Assembly: GCF_000332135.1 (NCBI RefSeq)
Contig: NZ_KB235896.1
Location: 1,933,403-1,997,402, forward strand
Direction of reading: 5' to 3'
Origin: Anabaena sp. PCC 7108
GTDB taxonomy: Bacteria > Cyanobacteriota > Cyanobacteriia > Cyanobacteriales > Nostocaceae
Length of the DNA: 64,000 nucleotides
The position numbers were made by a program, and so were the translations under genes. The notes under the pieces were generated by a model. The model worked only from the letters and a program-made list of their open reading frames with translations, made no database searches and was not told the DNA's origin. Positions 8,854 through 17,911 of this stretch are shown here, piece by piece (position 1 is the stretch's first letter; every line of letters begins with the position of its first letter).

Positions 8854-11085
8854 TTACTTTAAATAAAGCAGCAAATTTAATCCGGGAATTGTGCGGGAGA
8901 GAGTCCACAAAACCAGTGTGATGTAAAGTAAACCTAAACTCCATTGATACCAAGCCAGTGTAGCGATAATTCCGGGTAAATGTTCATCTCTTAACCGAAT
9001 GTCGTTAAATCCTAACCGCACTAGATTATTTAAACTAAAATCATAGTAATTAAGCCAATTCCAACGCTGATTCCATAATAAAGGCATATATCTTTCGCGG
9101 AATGTAGGATTTCTAGGAATGACTGGTAAACGTCCAATTAATAATCTTAATTGTCGTAAAGTTCCATCTTCAGTAAAGTAGGAAGTATTCATTAAATCGT
9201 GATAACGTCCTTGTTGATAAAGTCGCCATAATAAAATGACAGGAATGGGAACTATAATAATAAATAGACAACCTAAAGTCAGCCAAGGCTGTTCAGTATT
9301 ATGAAATATTCCTAAGAAGCTAAAAAATGCTAAACAGCTAAAGCTAGTGAATATGGAAATTGTTTCGTAAGATGTGGGAATGATGGGAACAGGACGCAGA
9401 CGACGGTAACGGTCTATTAACCAAAATAATAAACCAAAATAAGAGATAGCTAATCCTCCCACGCCAAATACTAACCAAAGATTGGTTCCATAGCCACTTA
9501 ATAACAGCAGTACACTCAACAACAACCAGTTAACAGCTTGAATTAACCATCCTCCTAGGGATATAGGTTCACTTGCAGCCAAGCGATCACTTAGTTTATG
9601 ATAGGTTTCTGCATCAATATTTGCTAACGTTAGTAATTCAATATTATTACGAAATATTTTTATTAACCGACGTTCTTTAATTTCTTCGGCTTGGGTGGGA
9701 GAAAAACCGAGATTAATTAAACTAACAACGGAAGCATTATTAATATTTGTTGCTACTAAACGTTGACTTAATTCTATTAATTTTAGTCGTTGTTTTGTAT
9801 ATTCTAGTTGATTTGCATCAGGAATTTGCTGCTGCTGACGGAAATTTTGTCCCAAATTTCGCAAAATATTTTGATTACCTTGTAATGTAGGTACACAAAA
9901 CTTTTTGCCAATTTCCCCAGGATTCCCCAATATTTTCGCTTGATTAGAATTAAAAATCAAGCCAGGTACATTTAAAAATGCGGTTGCTGCAAATCTAGTA
10001 TCACTAAAATCAGCTTGGTTGAGAATACTTGCACCTTGCAAATCTACAGATTCATTAAATTCTGTTTCTCGAAAAGTTACAGATTGTTGAAAATTAGCTT
10101 CTTTCAATAAAAGAAATTGAGAAAAATCAGATTTATTAAATTGTGCTTGATTTGTAAATATTGCATCCGAAAAATCAGCTATTTCTTGCCAATAAGTACT
10201 ATTAAATTTAGCTAATTCCTGAAATTGGGCTTGATTAAAGCTGGCATTTTTAGCAAAAATACTACCTTGAAAATTAGTAACTTCTTTAAAAGTCACTTTC
10301 TTAAAACTAGCCTTATCAAAAAAAATGCTTCCCTGAAAATTACTGACTTGATGAAAAATCGCAGAATTAAAACTAACTGGACGGCTGAATCTGGTTTCAT
10401 TCCAGTTAGTCTCTTTGAGAAACTTCGCCCCTTGAGTATCTATAGATTGAAGAAAAAAAGTATTAGGAAATTGTACCTCTCCATTAAATCGAGTTTCTAC
10501 AAAAGTCAAAGCACCGCGAAAGACAGAAATTTCACTGGAAGTATTTGACTGATAATCTAAAAGTGATTTGCAATCTTTAGAATTAGGAAAAGCAATTGCT
10601 AAAGATTGCAAACATACCAAACGTAAGTTTTCTAATTGTTCTTGTTCAGTAGTAGTGAAAATTGGTGCTATGGCTTGAAAATAAAGCGGAGTCCTTAAAC
10701 CCAAATCTGTACCAATAAAATCCCCCTGAACTAAAGAATAACTCAAATCTAAACCCAAAGGTTTCGCACCATTTCTTTGCAGTTCTTTTCGTAAAGTTTG
10801 ATAGAATTCCGCCTGAAAATTAGCATTTTCTGGACGTAAATCAATTACCATTTGTCGCAAATCAATTGTTAAATTACCTGCTGTTAAAATAGGACTCTTA
10901 ATTCGTTCTTGTAATAACTCTAGAGTTAAAGGTATACGTTCTGGTTGTGCTGCGAAAGCCGGAAAAGGGAGAAAGAGTAAAACGCAGAGTAACACAAAGA
11001 AAAGCGCAGAGTAACACGGAGAAACTTGGCGAAACTCTGCGTTTAAACTCTGCGAAACTCTGCGTTTAAAAAATAGATTATGCAA
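8854..11085 (-). CDS. Secreted/membrane protein with pentapeptide-like repeats and C-terminal helices
   Basis: 743 residues. A hydrophobic export segment (ALFFVLLCVLLFLPFPAFA, about residues 27-45) is followed by a lumenal-looking domain. At about 190-365 lies a long run of degenerate pentapeptide repeats with a central Phe (units like FQGSIF, ASFNQAQF, ADFSDAIF). A charged helical region (about 400-500) follows, then about six transmembrane segments (from about 505 to the end). The TTG start at 11085 lies four bases after the upstream stop, suggesting translational coupling. The first about 35 residues are read from tandem CTCTGCG/TTACTCTGCG repeats, so the real start could be a later GTG within the repeat. 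Function unknown; pentapeptide proteins form beta-helices used for scaffolding or binding. Confidence 0.65.
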   Translation of the reverse strand: MHNLFFKRRVSQSLNAEFRQVSPCYSALFFVLLCVLLFLPFPAFAAQPERIPLTLELLQERIKSPILTAGNLTIDLRQMVIDLRPENANFQAEFYQTLRKELQRNGAKPLGLDLSYSLVQGDFIGTDLGLRTPLYFQAIAPIFTTTEQEQLENLRLVCLQSLAIAFPNSKDCKSLLDYQSNTSSEISVFRGALTFVETRFNGEVQFPNTFFLQSIDTQGAKFLKETNWNETRFSRPVSFNSAIFHQVSNFQGSIFFDKASFKKVTFKEVTNFQGSIFAKNASFNQAQFQELAKFNSTYWQEIADFSDAIFTNQAQFNKSDFSQFLLLKEANFQQSVTFRETEFNESVDLQGASILNQADFSDTRFAATAFLNVPGLIFNSNQAKILGNPGEIGKKFCVPTLQGNQNILRNLGQNFRQQQQIPDANQLEYTKQRLKLIELSQRLVATNINNASVVSLINLGFSPTQAEEIKERRLIKIFRNNIELLTLANIDAETYHKLSDRLAASEPISLGGWLIQAVNWLLLSVLLLLSGYGTNLWLVFGVGGLAISYFGLLFWLIDRYRRLRPVPIIPTSYETISIFTSFSCLAFFSFLGIFHNTEQPWLTLGCLFIIIVPIPVILLWRLYQQGRYHDLMNTSYFTEDGTLRQLRLLIGRLPVIPRNPTFRERYMPLLWNQRWNWLNYYDFSLNNLVRLGFNDIRLRDEHLPGIIATLAWYQWSLGLLYITLVLWTLSRTIPGLNLLLYLK

Positions 11086-11089
11086 TTTT

Positions 11090-12091
11090 CTAGTTATCGT
11101 TAATTAGTAGAACAACTTTACCTGTAATGGAGCCATTTTCCAATAATTGGTGAGCATTTGCAGCTGCTTTGAGGGGAAATGTATTGCTAACTTGGATTTT
11201 TAACTTATTTTCATCTATCCAAGTGGCGCATTGTTGGAGAATTTCACCATGATGTTGAAGTGCTTCGATATTTCCTAACAGCATTGGTGTTAACATCAAT
11301 TCAAAACCAATGCGAAGATTTTTGTTTCTTGCAACTTTCCAAACTGTATTAGCTTTGGGTTCGAGAATAGTAACAATATCGCCATAAGTCCGCACTGCGG
11401 GGAAAGTTTTATCGAAAATTTCCCCACCGACAGTATCAAAAGCTAAGTCTACACCTTCGCCGTTTGTCCAATTTAAGGTAGCTTGAACAAAATCAGTTTC
11501 TTTGTAAAAGATTACTTTGTCAGCACCGAGTTGAGTTACCAAATCTGCTTTTTCTTGAGAACTCACGGTAGTAGCGACATTTGCGCCTTTGAGTTTAGCT
11601 AATTGAATAGCGACATGACCAACGCCACCAGCACCAGCGTGAATTAAAACTTTGTCTCCTGGTTCGAGTCTACCTCTTTCATATAATCCCTCCCAAGCAG
11701 TGATTAAAACCAAAGGTGCTGCTGCTGCTTCCGCAAAAGAAATTGATTTAGGTTTAGAGGCAACAAATCTTTCATCAACAGTGGTATATTCGGCGTAATT
11801 TCCTTGGTGTGCGCCTAAACCGCCATAACAAAAATATACTTCATCTCCGGGTTGAAATTTTTGGACATTAGCACCGATAGCTTCAACGATACCCGCACCA
11901 TCACATCCTAATATAGCTGGCATTTGTTCGGGGTAAAATGTACCTCGTTTCCGCAATTTGGTATCTAAGGGATTAATCCCAGCGGCTACTAAGCGGACTA
12001 AAAGTTCTGTATTTCCCGGTGTGGGTTTAGGAACTTCTTGTAATTGGAGAACTTCGGGATTCCCCGCTGCTGTCATTAAGACTGCTTGCAT
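11090..12091 (-). CDS. Quinone oxidoreductase-like (medium-chain dehydrogenase/reductase family)
   Basis: 333 residues, the usual length for zinc-free NADPH:quinone oxidoreductases. The N-terminal GroES-like domain has the conserved GINPLDTKLRKRG and GCDGAGIVEAIG. The Rossmann domain carries VLIHAGAGGVGHVAIQLAKL (about residues 143-162), the NADPH-binding fingerprint. The zinc ligands of true alcohol dehydrogenases are not apparent. It reduces quinones or activated alkenes in the cytoplasm; the actual substrate is unknown. It starts 60 bases after arsS and ends four bases before the next gene on the same strand, so it may be co-transcribed with the arsenic genes. Confidence 0.85.
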   Translation of the reverse strand: MQAVLMTAAGNPEVLQLQEVPKPTPGNTELLVRLVAAGINPLDTKLRKRGTFYPEQMPAILGCDGAGIVEAIGANVQKFQPGDEVYFCYGGLGAHQGNYAEYTTVDERFVASKPKSISFAEAAAAPLVLITAWEGLYERGRLEPGDKVLIHAGAGGVGHVAIQLAKLKGANVATTVSSQEKADLVTQLGADKVIFYKETDFVQATLNWTNGEGVDLAFDTVGGEIFDKTFPAVRTYGDIVTILEPKANTVWKVARNKNLRIGFELMLTPMLLGNIEALQHHGEILQQCATWIDENKLKIQVSNTFPLKAAANAHQLLENGSITGKVVLLINDN

Positions 12092-12151
12092 GATTATTTT
12101 TCTCCTAAGATAGAATGACAGAAAAACAGTTTTTATTTACCAAACTTTAAT

Positions 12152-13138
12152 TTAAACTAAAGCCCCGCTACAGCTAGAACCACAACCCGCAGTACAGCCA
12201 TAGCAATAATCAGCAGTTTGTATTTCACTTATTAAATCCAAACTATTAGCTGCTAATAATTTGCTAATTGTGAGGATTTCACCATTTCTAGTTTTTGCAG
12301 GTAAATTCATCATTTGATTAAAGTCGCAATCATAAACATTCCCTAAATAATCAACTGAAAGTTGATCAAGACACATTAATTTTTTAACTGTATCTGGGTT
12401 AAATTGCAACTCTAAAAACTGCAAATAGCTAGAGTAGATATTTTTTCGTTCTAAATGTGATTTCGTTCTACCTACAGGTAAGTTAGTGATGGTAAAGAGG
12501 TTGTTAAATCCTATATCAAAATGTTGTTGTAAGAAGGTTTTGTAAGCCTGTTCTAAATTTGTTTGTTCGGGAGTTAAGGAAAAATTTTCACTGTTTGGTA
12601 ACTGGGGATTGTATACCAAATCTAAAGTTAAATTGGGATTTTTTCCATAACCAACTTGATTTAACAATTGCAAAGCTTTGATTGAACTATTAAAAACACC
12701 ATTACCGCGCATTCTATCAACATTATCTGCTAAATAGCAGGGTAAAGATGCGACAATTCTAACTTGGTGTTGAGCAAAATATTCTGGTAAATCTCTAAAG
12801 CCATTAACAAAGTAAATTGTCAAATTTGAACGAACAATAACTTGTTTACCAGCTAATTTTGCAGCTTCTACTAGTGACTTAAAACCATAATTCATCTCTG
12901 GTGCGCCACCAGTTAAATCAACAATTTTAATTTCTGGGAATTTGTGAATTAATGAAATTAGTTGTTGACATATCTCTGGAGAAAGTTCTTCTTTTCTAAT
13001 AGGACTAGCTTCTACATGGCAATGATTACAAGCTAGATTACAACGTTTACCAAGATTAATTTGTAAAACGTTTATATTCTTCTTTATCAAAGGTAAACTC
13101 AGTTTTTTTTGAAAAGGTGTAATTGCTGTTTTTACCAT
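12152..13138 (-). CDS. arsS: Arsenosugar biosynthesis radical SAM protein
   Basis: 328 residues. The family acts after arsenite methylation: a radical SAM reaction joins an adenosyl-derived group to dimethylated arsenic, leading to arsenosugars. The radical SAM cysteines are C33, C37 and C40 in KRCNLACNHC, followed by the glycine motif LTGGAPEM. The C-terminal DUF3641-type region ends with the cysteine-rich YCYGCTAGCGSSCSGAL, likely a second metal-cluster or arsenic-binding site. It lies 33 bases downstream of arsM, a pairing seen across cyanobacteria, which strongly supports the assignment. Base composition is more AT-rich than the flanking enzymes (many Asn/Lys/Ile codons). Confidence 0.9.
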   Translation of the reverse strand: MVKTAITPFQKKLSLPLIKKNINVLQINLGKRCNLACNHCHVEASPIRKEELSPEICQQLISLIHKFPEIKIVDLTGGAPEMNYGFKSLVEAAKLAGKQVIVRSNLTIYFVNGFRDLPEYFAQHQVRIVASLPCYLADNVDRMRGNGVFNSSIKALQLLNQVGYGKNPNLTLDLVYNPQLPNSENFSLTPEQTNLEQAYKTFLQQHFDIGFNNLFTITNLPVGRTKSHLERKNIYSSYLQFLELQFNPDTVKKLMCLDQLSVDYLGNVYDCDFNQMMNLPAKTRNGEILTISKLLAANSLDLISEIQTADYCYGCTAGCGSSCSGALV

Positions 13139-13171
13139 AATTTATGCCCTCATTAGTGTGTGTATTTTTAA

Positions 13172-14140
13172 TCAACAGCAACCACCACCATTATAGTGCC
13201 ATGTAGAGTCAGTAATCATGATTTCTGCTGGCTTTAAAGAGCCTAATTTGTGAGCCGTTTTATCACAAACAGCGGCGGGAATACCACGCTGAAGAAGATG
13301 ACCTACTCCATCATCAAAAAAAGCTTCTATACCTGAATAAATTGCAGTTTTGCCAGTGAAAATACAAGCTCCATCTTCAGGAATATCTACTTTAAAAGCA
13401 ACAGAATCTAGACTTTCTAAAAGTAGATTTTTTTCTAGTTGATAAGTTTGAGTATCTAGCAGCCGATAAGGGCGACGGGCGCGAATTTCAATTTGTCCAA
13501 AACCAGCTTTGATGATTAATTGAGTATATTCTTCATATGTGAGTGCGCCTGATAAACACATAGCTCGTAACCGTTCATCTTGTTGTAGATGTTCAGGAAT
13601 TGGAGAAGTAGCAATAGGGTCACTCATTTGTAATCTTCCCCCTGGTTTTAATACCCGATATGCTTCTTTTAAAGCCAGACTTAAATCGGCTGGTTCAAAA
13701 ATGTTAAATAGGCAATTTTGTGCTACTACATCAACAGCAACATCAGCAACTGGTAAATGAAAAGCATCTCCTGGAATAATTTGGACGAAACTAGTATCAA
13801 ACCAAGGGTTTTCTTGAGCAGCAATTTCTAAATTACGTGTAGCTGCTGCACGCATTGCTGCCACTGGTTCCACAGCAATAATAGCACCAGGACGACGGGA
13901 AAAATAAGCAAATTGCAATGCTTCTAAACCACCACCAACACCAACATAGAGGACTGAAGGTTGATTTACTAATTCAGTGGGATGAACCGTAGTTCCACAA
14001 CCGTAATTCATTTCCTGCATTGCTACAGGAATTTTTAGCCCTGGTAATTGCATGGATGTACTTTGAACACAACACAGTCCCACTTCTGGTATTTGAGCAA
14101 CTTCGCTGTAAAATTGGGCGGCGGTTTCTAAATAAGTCAT
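13172..14140 (-). CDS. arsM: Arsenite S-adenosylmethionine methyltransferase (arsenosugar type)
   Basis: 322 residues. It methylates arsenite using SAM, detoxifying arsenic and feeding arsenosugar synthesis. SAM motif I is VLYVGVGGGLEALQFA (about residues 63-78), and the acid after it is in AVEPVAAM. Candidate arsenic thiols are C23/C24, C48 in MNYGCGT, the Cys in AQNCLF, and a terminal GGGCC. The C-terminal about 100 residues (LDSVAFKVD and onward) are an extra domain characteristic of the arsenosugar-linked subgroup rather than the short bacterial ArsM. It is the first gene of the arsM-arsS pair and starts 91 bases downstream of a response regulator on the same strand. Confidence 0.9.
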   Translation of the reverse strand: MTYLETAAQFYSEVAQIPEVGLCCVQSTSMQLPGLKIPVAMQEMNYGCGTTVHPTELVNQPSVLYVGVGGGLEALQFAYFSRRPGAIIAVEPVAAMRAAATRNLEIAAQENPWFDTSFVQIIPGDAFHLPVADVAVDVVAQNCLFNIFEPADLSLALKEAYRVLKPGGRLQMSDPIATSPIPEHLQQDERLRAMCLSGALTYEEYTQLIIKAGFGQIEIRARRPYRLLDTQTYQLEKNLLLESLDSVAFKVDIPEDGACIFTGKTAIYSGIEAFFDDGVGHLLQRGIPAAVCDKTAHKLGSLKPAEIMITDSTWHYNGGGCC

Positions 14141-14231
14141 TGTTGTTTTTGAGAGTTAACTTTATATATACTAATTGTTGTATTAATATATAACCGCGTA
14201 CTAAATAAGTTTTTACTGAGAAGCCATTAAT

Positions 14232-14906
14232 TCATTTGTCCAACACATAACCGACACCACTTACAGTTTGCACGATACGTCTTTCGTTATTGGCTTCGAG
14301 TTTTAGACGTAAGTAACCAATGCAAACTTCAATAATATTGGCATCACCGATAAAGTTATAAGCCCAAACTTCTTCTAAAATGCGATCGCAAGTAATTATT
14401 TGTCGTGGATGCATAAGTAAATATTCTAGTAAATCAAATTCTTGGGTAGTTAACTTAACTAAACGCTGGCCTCTATAGACTATCCTGGTGCGTCGATTTA
14501 AAATCAACTCTTCAAATTTTAAGACATCAGTGGTTCCATCTTGTTGTTTATATCGCAAGTGCGTGCGAACTCTAACTAATAACTCCTCTATACTTAATGG
14601 TTTTTGTACATAATCGTTAGCACCAGCATCTAAACCAGGATTGCGATTGTTCACGTCTTCTTCAGGAGTTAACAAAATTATCGGCACATGAGCATCAGTA
14701 TTTCGCAAGCAACGACAAATTTCCAACCCCGATGCACCAGGTAGCATCCAATCTAAAATAACTAAATCTGGATGAAATTTCTGGGTTGCCATGAGCGCCG
14801 TTAATCCATCGTAAGCGATACTAACTTGATAGCCTTCATAATTCAGTTCTGATTCTATAAACCGAGCCAATTTGACTTCATCTTCAATCAGTAAGATGTG
14901 CGTCAT
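14232..14906 (-). CDS. OmpR/PhoB-family response regulator
   Basis: 224 residues from ATG 14906 (MTHILLIEDE). A longer start at 14951 would put the ribosome site in the hairpin at 14955-14993 and add residues atypical of the family. The receiver domain (1-115) has the acidic pair E8/D9, phospho-acceptor D52 in VILDWMLPG, and the Lys of YVQKP. The winged-helix DNA-binding domain (130-224) has RLVKLTTQEFDLLEYLL and ends VQTVSGVGYVLDK. The receiver is slightly unusual: LLTPEEDVNNRNPGLDAGANDY replaces the more common LTAR...DAGADDY. No histidine kinase is nearby. It lies directly upstream of arsM on the same strand, so it could regulate or be co-transcribed with that cluster; this is inference only. 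Confidence 0.9.
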   Translation of the reverse strand: MTHILLIEDEVKLARFIESELNYEGYQVSIAYDGLTALMATQKFHPDLVILDWMLPGASGLEICRCLRNTDAHVPIILLTPEEDVNNRNPGLDAGANDYVQKPLSIEELLVRVRTHLRYKQQDGTTDVLKFEELILNRRTRIVYRGQRLVKLTTQEFDLLEYLLMHPRQIITCDRILEEVWAYNFIGDANIIEVCIGYLRLKLEANNERRIVQTVSGVGYVLDK

Positions 14907-14954
14907 GATAATATTGATTATTTCAGCAAAGGATGATACTATTAACGCCAAATA

Positions 14955-14993
14955 AGAACTATTAGATGTGTTTGCTCAACACCTAATAGTTCT
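14955..14993 (-). promoter_or_regulatory. Long leader hairpin / inverted repeat upstream of the response regulator
   Basis: AGAACTATTAG (14955-14965) is perfectly inverted by CTAATAGTTCT (14983-14993), and pairing extends inward with one mismatch. It lies about 50 bases upstream of the preferred start. It may be an operator bound by a dimeric regulator or an RNA hairpin in the leader. No T-run follows on the minus strand, so a terminator is unlikely. Confidence 0.5.
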
Positions 14994-15143
14994 AAGTTAG
15001 CTTATTATAAAGCTGAAAAAGTAACAAGCGTAAGTCTGTAATTACCCATAATCGCCCTAGCACAGTCTTATCTAAGTAATAATAATTAAAATTACACAGT
15101 ATCAGGTAATTGTAAATCAGGGGAAGCAAACCCTTACTTTTTC

Positions 15144-15974
15144 CTAGTCTGAGCAGGTAGACTCAGATAGATTCGACTTCCAGGGGTTTGGGCTTGATGG
15201 CAAATTTGAGTAAAAACATCTAGCAAAATCAGCAATATTACATATAATCAAAAAATCAATAGTTTTAAAATTTCTATCAATAGCAGGGAGACTGCATATT
15301 TTTGATCCAATACTCAAATATGCTTGCAAAATATTAGGAATTTCTACATTATATGAATCTGCATATTGTTCAGGCATTTCTATAGAAAATTCTAAATTAG
15401 GATGAACCAAAATATTTGGATGCATCCAATCATGATTCTGAAAATAATTATATGCACAAGCAGCTTGGCTATGGCATTGTGTTAACAAAGATGCACAGCC
15501 AAAAAAATATTGATTTTTACTCCCAAGCAGATAGTTAGCTAATCCTTCCCAAAGCAACAAGAGTGTATGACTATTGCGATATTCTTTAGCTATGCAAGCA
15601 CGTCCAACTTCTACAGATGCCTGAAGCACAAAATTAGGAATTCCATGAAGATTAAATATGTCAGCAGCATCAAAACCTAAGCCTTTACCAGCCATTGTAT
15701 AGGTTTGCATTCGATAAGTGCCAATTGTTTTACCAGTTTCTTTAGCAATGAGTATTAAATGATGGCAAACCTCATCGAACTTATCTTTATCCATTTGGGC
15801 TGTATTAGAACCAGAGAATCCCAAGCCTAATTCTCGATTAAAAACCTCAAATCGCAATCGGAAAATAGATTCTAATTCCTCCTCAGTCACGGCCAGTCGT
15901 AGGATATATTTTTCATTTTGCAAAACTGGAAAATCAGGAAGATGCAGTGAGTAATTGCTGTGCTGATAATACAT
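15144..15974 (-). CDS. GNAT-fold acyltransferase, OlsB/ornithine N-acyltransferase-like
   Basis: 276 residues. The sequence matches the hemolysin/OlsB-type acyltransferase family (Acetyltransf_5): YILRLAVTEEELESIFRLRFEVFNRELG at the start, then FDEVCHHLILIAKETGKTIGTYRM, and VEVGRACIAKEYRNSHTLLLLWEGL in the acyl-carrier-binding region. Members attach a 3-hydroxy fatty acid to ornithine or another amino acid to start aminolipid synthesis. No OlsA partner is present in the window, so the acceptor is not known. The last 30 residues are Ser/Pro-rich and look lineage-specific. The gene is flanked by spacers and a terminator, so likely monocistronic. Confidence 0.75.
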   Translation of the reverse strand: MYYQHSNYSLHLPDFPVLQNEKYILRLAVTEEELESIFRLRFEVFNRELGLGFSGSNTAQMDKDKFDEVCHHLILIAKETGKTIGTYRMQTYTMAGKGLGFDAADIFNLHGIPNFVLQASVEVGRACIAKEYRNSHTLLLLWEGLANYLLGSKNQYFFGCASLLTQCHSQAACAYNYFQNHDWMHPNILVHPNLEFSIEMPEQYADSYNVEIPNILQAYLSIGSKICSLPAIDRNFKTIDFLIICNIADFARCFYSNLPSSPNPWKSNLSESTCSD

Positions 15975-16183
15975 TTCTATCTGGTTTCCTAGTTGTATTT
16001 GTGAAATATCATACTAAAACTGATCTACTAGGCAATAAATAATATGTATGAACTTCATAACATGAATCAAGATTAAAGATAGAGTTCTTTTATTATGAAG
16101 ATTAATACTAAAAAAATCTGGCAATAAGATACCAATTTATCTAATTTATCTAATTTATAATTTAAATTACCTCATAATTAAAA

Positions 16184-16207
16184 AGCCCTCGAATATATGT
16201 GAGGGCT
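16184..16207 (-). terminator. Rho-independent terminator downstream of nadK
   Basis: AGCCCTC (16184-16190) pairs with GAGGGCT (16201-16207). On the minus strand the stem is followed by TTTT then AATT, as expected for an intrinsic terminator about 180 bases after the nadK stop. It probably ends the gltA/ndh/nadK transcripts. The surrounding spacer (15975-16386) also holds a tandem ATCTAATTT patch near 16136-16158 and a REP-like TTGCGTGGCGTAGCCAT at about 16316-16332, but no gene. Confidence 0.65.
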
Positions 16208-16386
16208 AAAAGAAGTTTGTGGTTTTATAGAGAATTTTTGGTATAGCTATTGACAGACTTAAAAGTCTCTAAAAATCCTGGAAAAATATAGGAATGATAA
16301 ATGATATCTGATAGCTTGCGTGGCGTAGCCATAAAATTTTAAGTCTAGTAAGGTGGACAATGCCCACCCTACGTATATTTCAAAAA

Positions 16387-17307
16387 TCAATTGCGATGAT
16401 TATTGCTGTAGCGAACCCTTGTACCTGCCCAAAGTAACTTTTCTCGCAGAGTTTGATAATATGAATTGTTTTCCCGCAAAACAATAAACTTAGCCCGACA
16501 ATCAGCCATTCGCACATCAACACGATGTCCCGGCCAAATTGAAGTAGACAACACCCCATCCATCCACAATTTTGTACTTAAATCGTAGTCCCCTAAAGGC
16601 CAAATACTGACCACAGAACCAGGAGGTAAAATCAGAGGACGACTAGAAAGACTCATTGGACAAATAGGTGTGATAGTAATTGCCTCCATCCCATCATGCA
16701 TGATTGGTCCACTAGCAGAAACAGTGTAACCAGTGGAACCAGTTGGAGTAGAAACAATTAACCCATCTCCTACATATTGATCAACCACCTCACCATCTAT
16801 TTCCATTTCTAGAATAGAGGTAATCATGCGGTCAGCAGAAGCAGGTTTAACACAGAACTCATTCAAAGCCAGGTAATGTTCAGTTACTGGTTCTAAATTC
16901 GTCCGATGACCCTCATAAACCGCTGCTTGTAACATCATCCGCCGCTGAATAGCATAGCGATCTTCAAACAGCCGATCCCAAACTTTTTCTGGTTCTTGAA
17001 ACTCATCGACTGATTCAGTTAAAAACCCCAAATGACCACCCACATTCACACCCAGAATAGGGATACCAGCTGGGGCTAAATGTCTAGCACTGGTGAGAAC
17101 AGTACCATCACCGCCAAGTACCAAAGCTAAATCAATTGGTTGACTGGCAGAAGCTAAGAAGACAGGATAAGGGTTATCCTTTGGTCCGCTTGGCCCTACC
17201 AACACTTGGCACTGACGATCTTCTAGTTGTTTAGCACAGAGTTCTGCCCAGCGTTTACTCTGGGCATCTCGCGCTTTATAAGCAATGATTACCTGCTTGA
17301 GTTGCAC
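16387..17307 (-). CDS. nadK: NAD(+) kinase
   Basis: 306 residues, normal for the group. It phosphorylates NAD to NADP in the cytoplasm, which matters for NADPH-centred photosynthetic metabolism. The family's ATP/NAD motif LVLGGDGTVLTSARHL (about residues 61-76), GVNVGGHLGFL and the conserved DGLIVSTPTGSTGYTVSASGP are all present. It begins six bases after the ndhE stop, so it is almost certainly translated from the same mRNA as the NDH-1 subunits. Cyanobacteria carry two NAD kinases; this one is the ndh-linked copy. Confidence 0.95.
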   Translation of the reverse strand: MQLKQVIIAYKARDAQSKRWAELCAKQLEDRQCQVLVGPSGPKDNPYPVFLASASQPIDLALVLGGDGTVLTSARHLAPAGIPILGVNVGGHLGFLTESVDEFQEPEKVWDRLFEDRYAIQRRMMLQAAVYEGHRTNLEPVTEHYLALNEFCVKPASADRMITSILEMEIDGEVVDQYVGDGLIVSTPTGSTGYTVSASGPIMHDGMEAITITPICPMSLSSRPLILPPGSVVSIWPLGDYDLSTKLWMDGVLSTSIWPGHRVDVRMADCRAKFIVLRENNSYYQTLREKLLWAGTRVRYSNNHRN

Positions 17308-17313
17308 GCATTA

Positions 17314-17619
17314 TTACCACTTCAGGAGATTGAACTGCTCCATATCGACGGTATCACGATTGCGATAAATAGCCAGCACAATCGCTAAACCAACCGCCGC
17401 TTCAGCAGCTGCCACGGTAATCACAAAAACAGTGAAAACCTGACCCTTAATTAATGTTGAGTCGAGGAAGTTGGAAAATGCCATTAAATTCAGATTAACA
17501 GCATTCAGTAACAACTCAATTGACATTAGCACTCGCACCGCGTTGCGGCTGGTAATTAAACCATAAATGCCAATACAAAACAAAGCCGCTGCTAGTAATA
17601 AAAAGTACTGAAGTTGCAT
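17314..17619 (-). CDS. ndhE: NAD(P)H-quinone oxidoreductase subunit 4L
   Basis: 101 residues, the standard size. It is a NuoK-like membrane subunit of the NDH-1 complex in thylakoids, which takes part in cyclic electron flow, respiration and CO2 uptake, with ferredoxin as the likely donor. Three transmembrane helices are visible. The conserved Glu of helix 2 lies in [20 protein letters not shown], and a second in [18 protein letters not shown]. It is the last ndh gene of the cluster; the spacer to ndhG is taken up by repeats. Confidence 0.97.
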   Translation of the reverse strand: MQLQYFLLLAAALFCIGIYGLITSRNAVRVLMSIELLLNAVNLNLMAFSNFLDSTLIKGQVFTVFVITVAAAEAAVGLAIVLAIYRNRDTVDMEQFNLLKW

Positions 17620-17621
17620 GA

Positions 17622-17761
17622 TTGGTGATTGGTAATTGGTAATTGGTAATTAGTGATTGGTAATTGGTGATTGGTAATTGGTGATTGGTGATTGGTAATT
17701 AGTGATTAGTGATTGGTGATTGGTGATTGGTAATTGGTAATTGGTAATTGGTAATTGGTGA
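17622..17761. repeat. Heptamer STRR, 20 units of TTGGTAA/TTGGTGA
   Basis: Twenty contiguous 7-bp units with variation at two positions (TTGGTAA, TTGGTGA, TTAGTGA). They start immediately upstream of the ndhE start codon (17619), so they form its leader. The same family reads CCAATCA/CCAATTA on the other strand at 23389-23528. Confidence 0.9.
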
Positions 17762-17780
17762 TTAAGTTATTCTTAACTTT

Positions 17781-17900
17781 CTCCGCGTCACCGCGTCTCC
17801 CAATCTCCGCGTCCCCCAATCTCCGCGTCTCCCAATCTCCGCGTCTCCCAATCTCCGCGTCTCCCAATCTCCGCGTCTCCCAATCTCCGCGTCTCCCCAT
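17781..17900. repeat. 16-mer tandem repeat CTCCGCGTCTCCCAAT
   Basis: About six near-identical 16-bp units (two 8-mers each), abutting the heptamer array and ending 12 bases before the ndhG stop. Open frames across it on both strands are repeat translations, not genes. Together with the heptamers it fills essentially the whole ndhG-ndhE spacer. Confidence 0.88.
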
Positions 17901-17911
17901 CTCCCCAGTCC

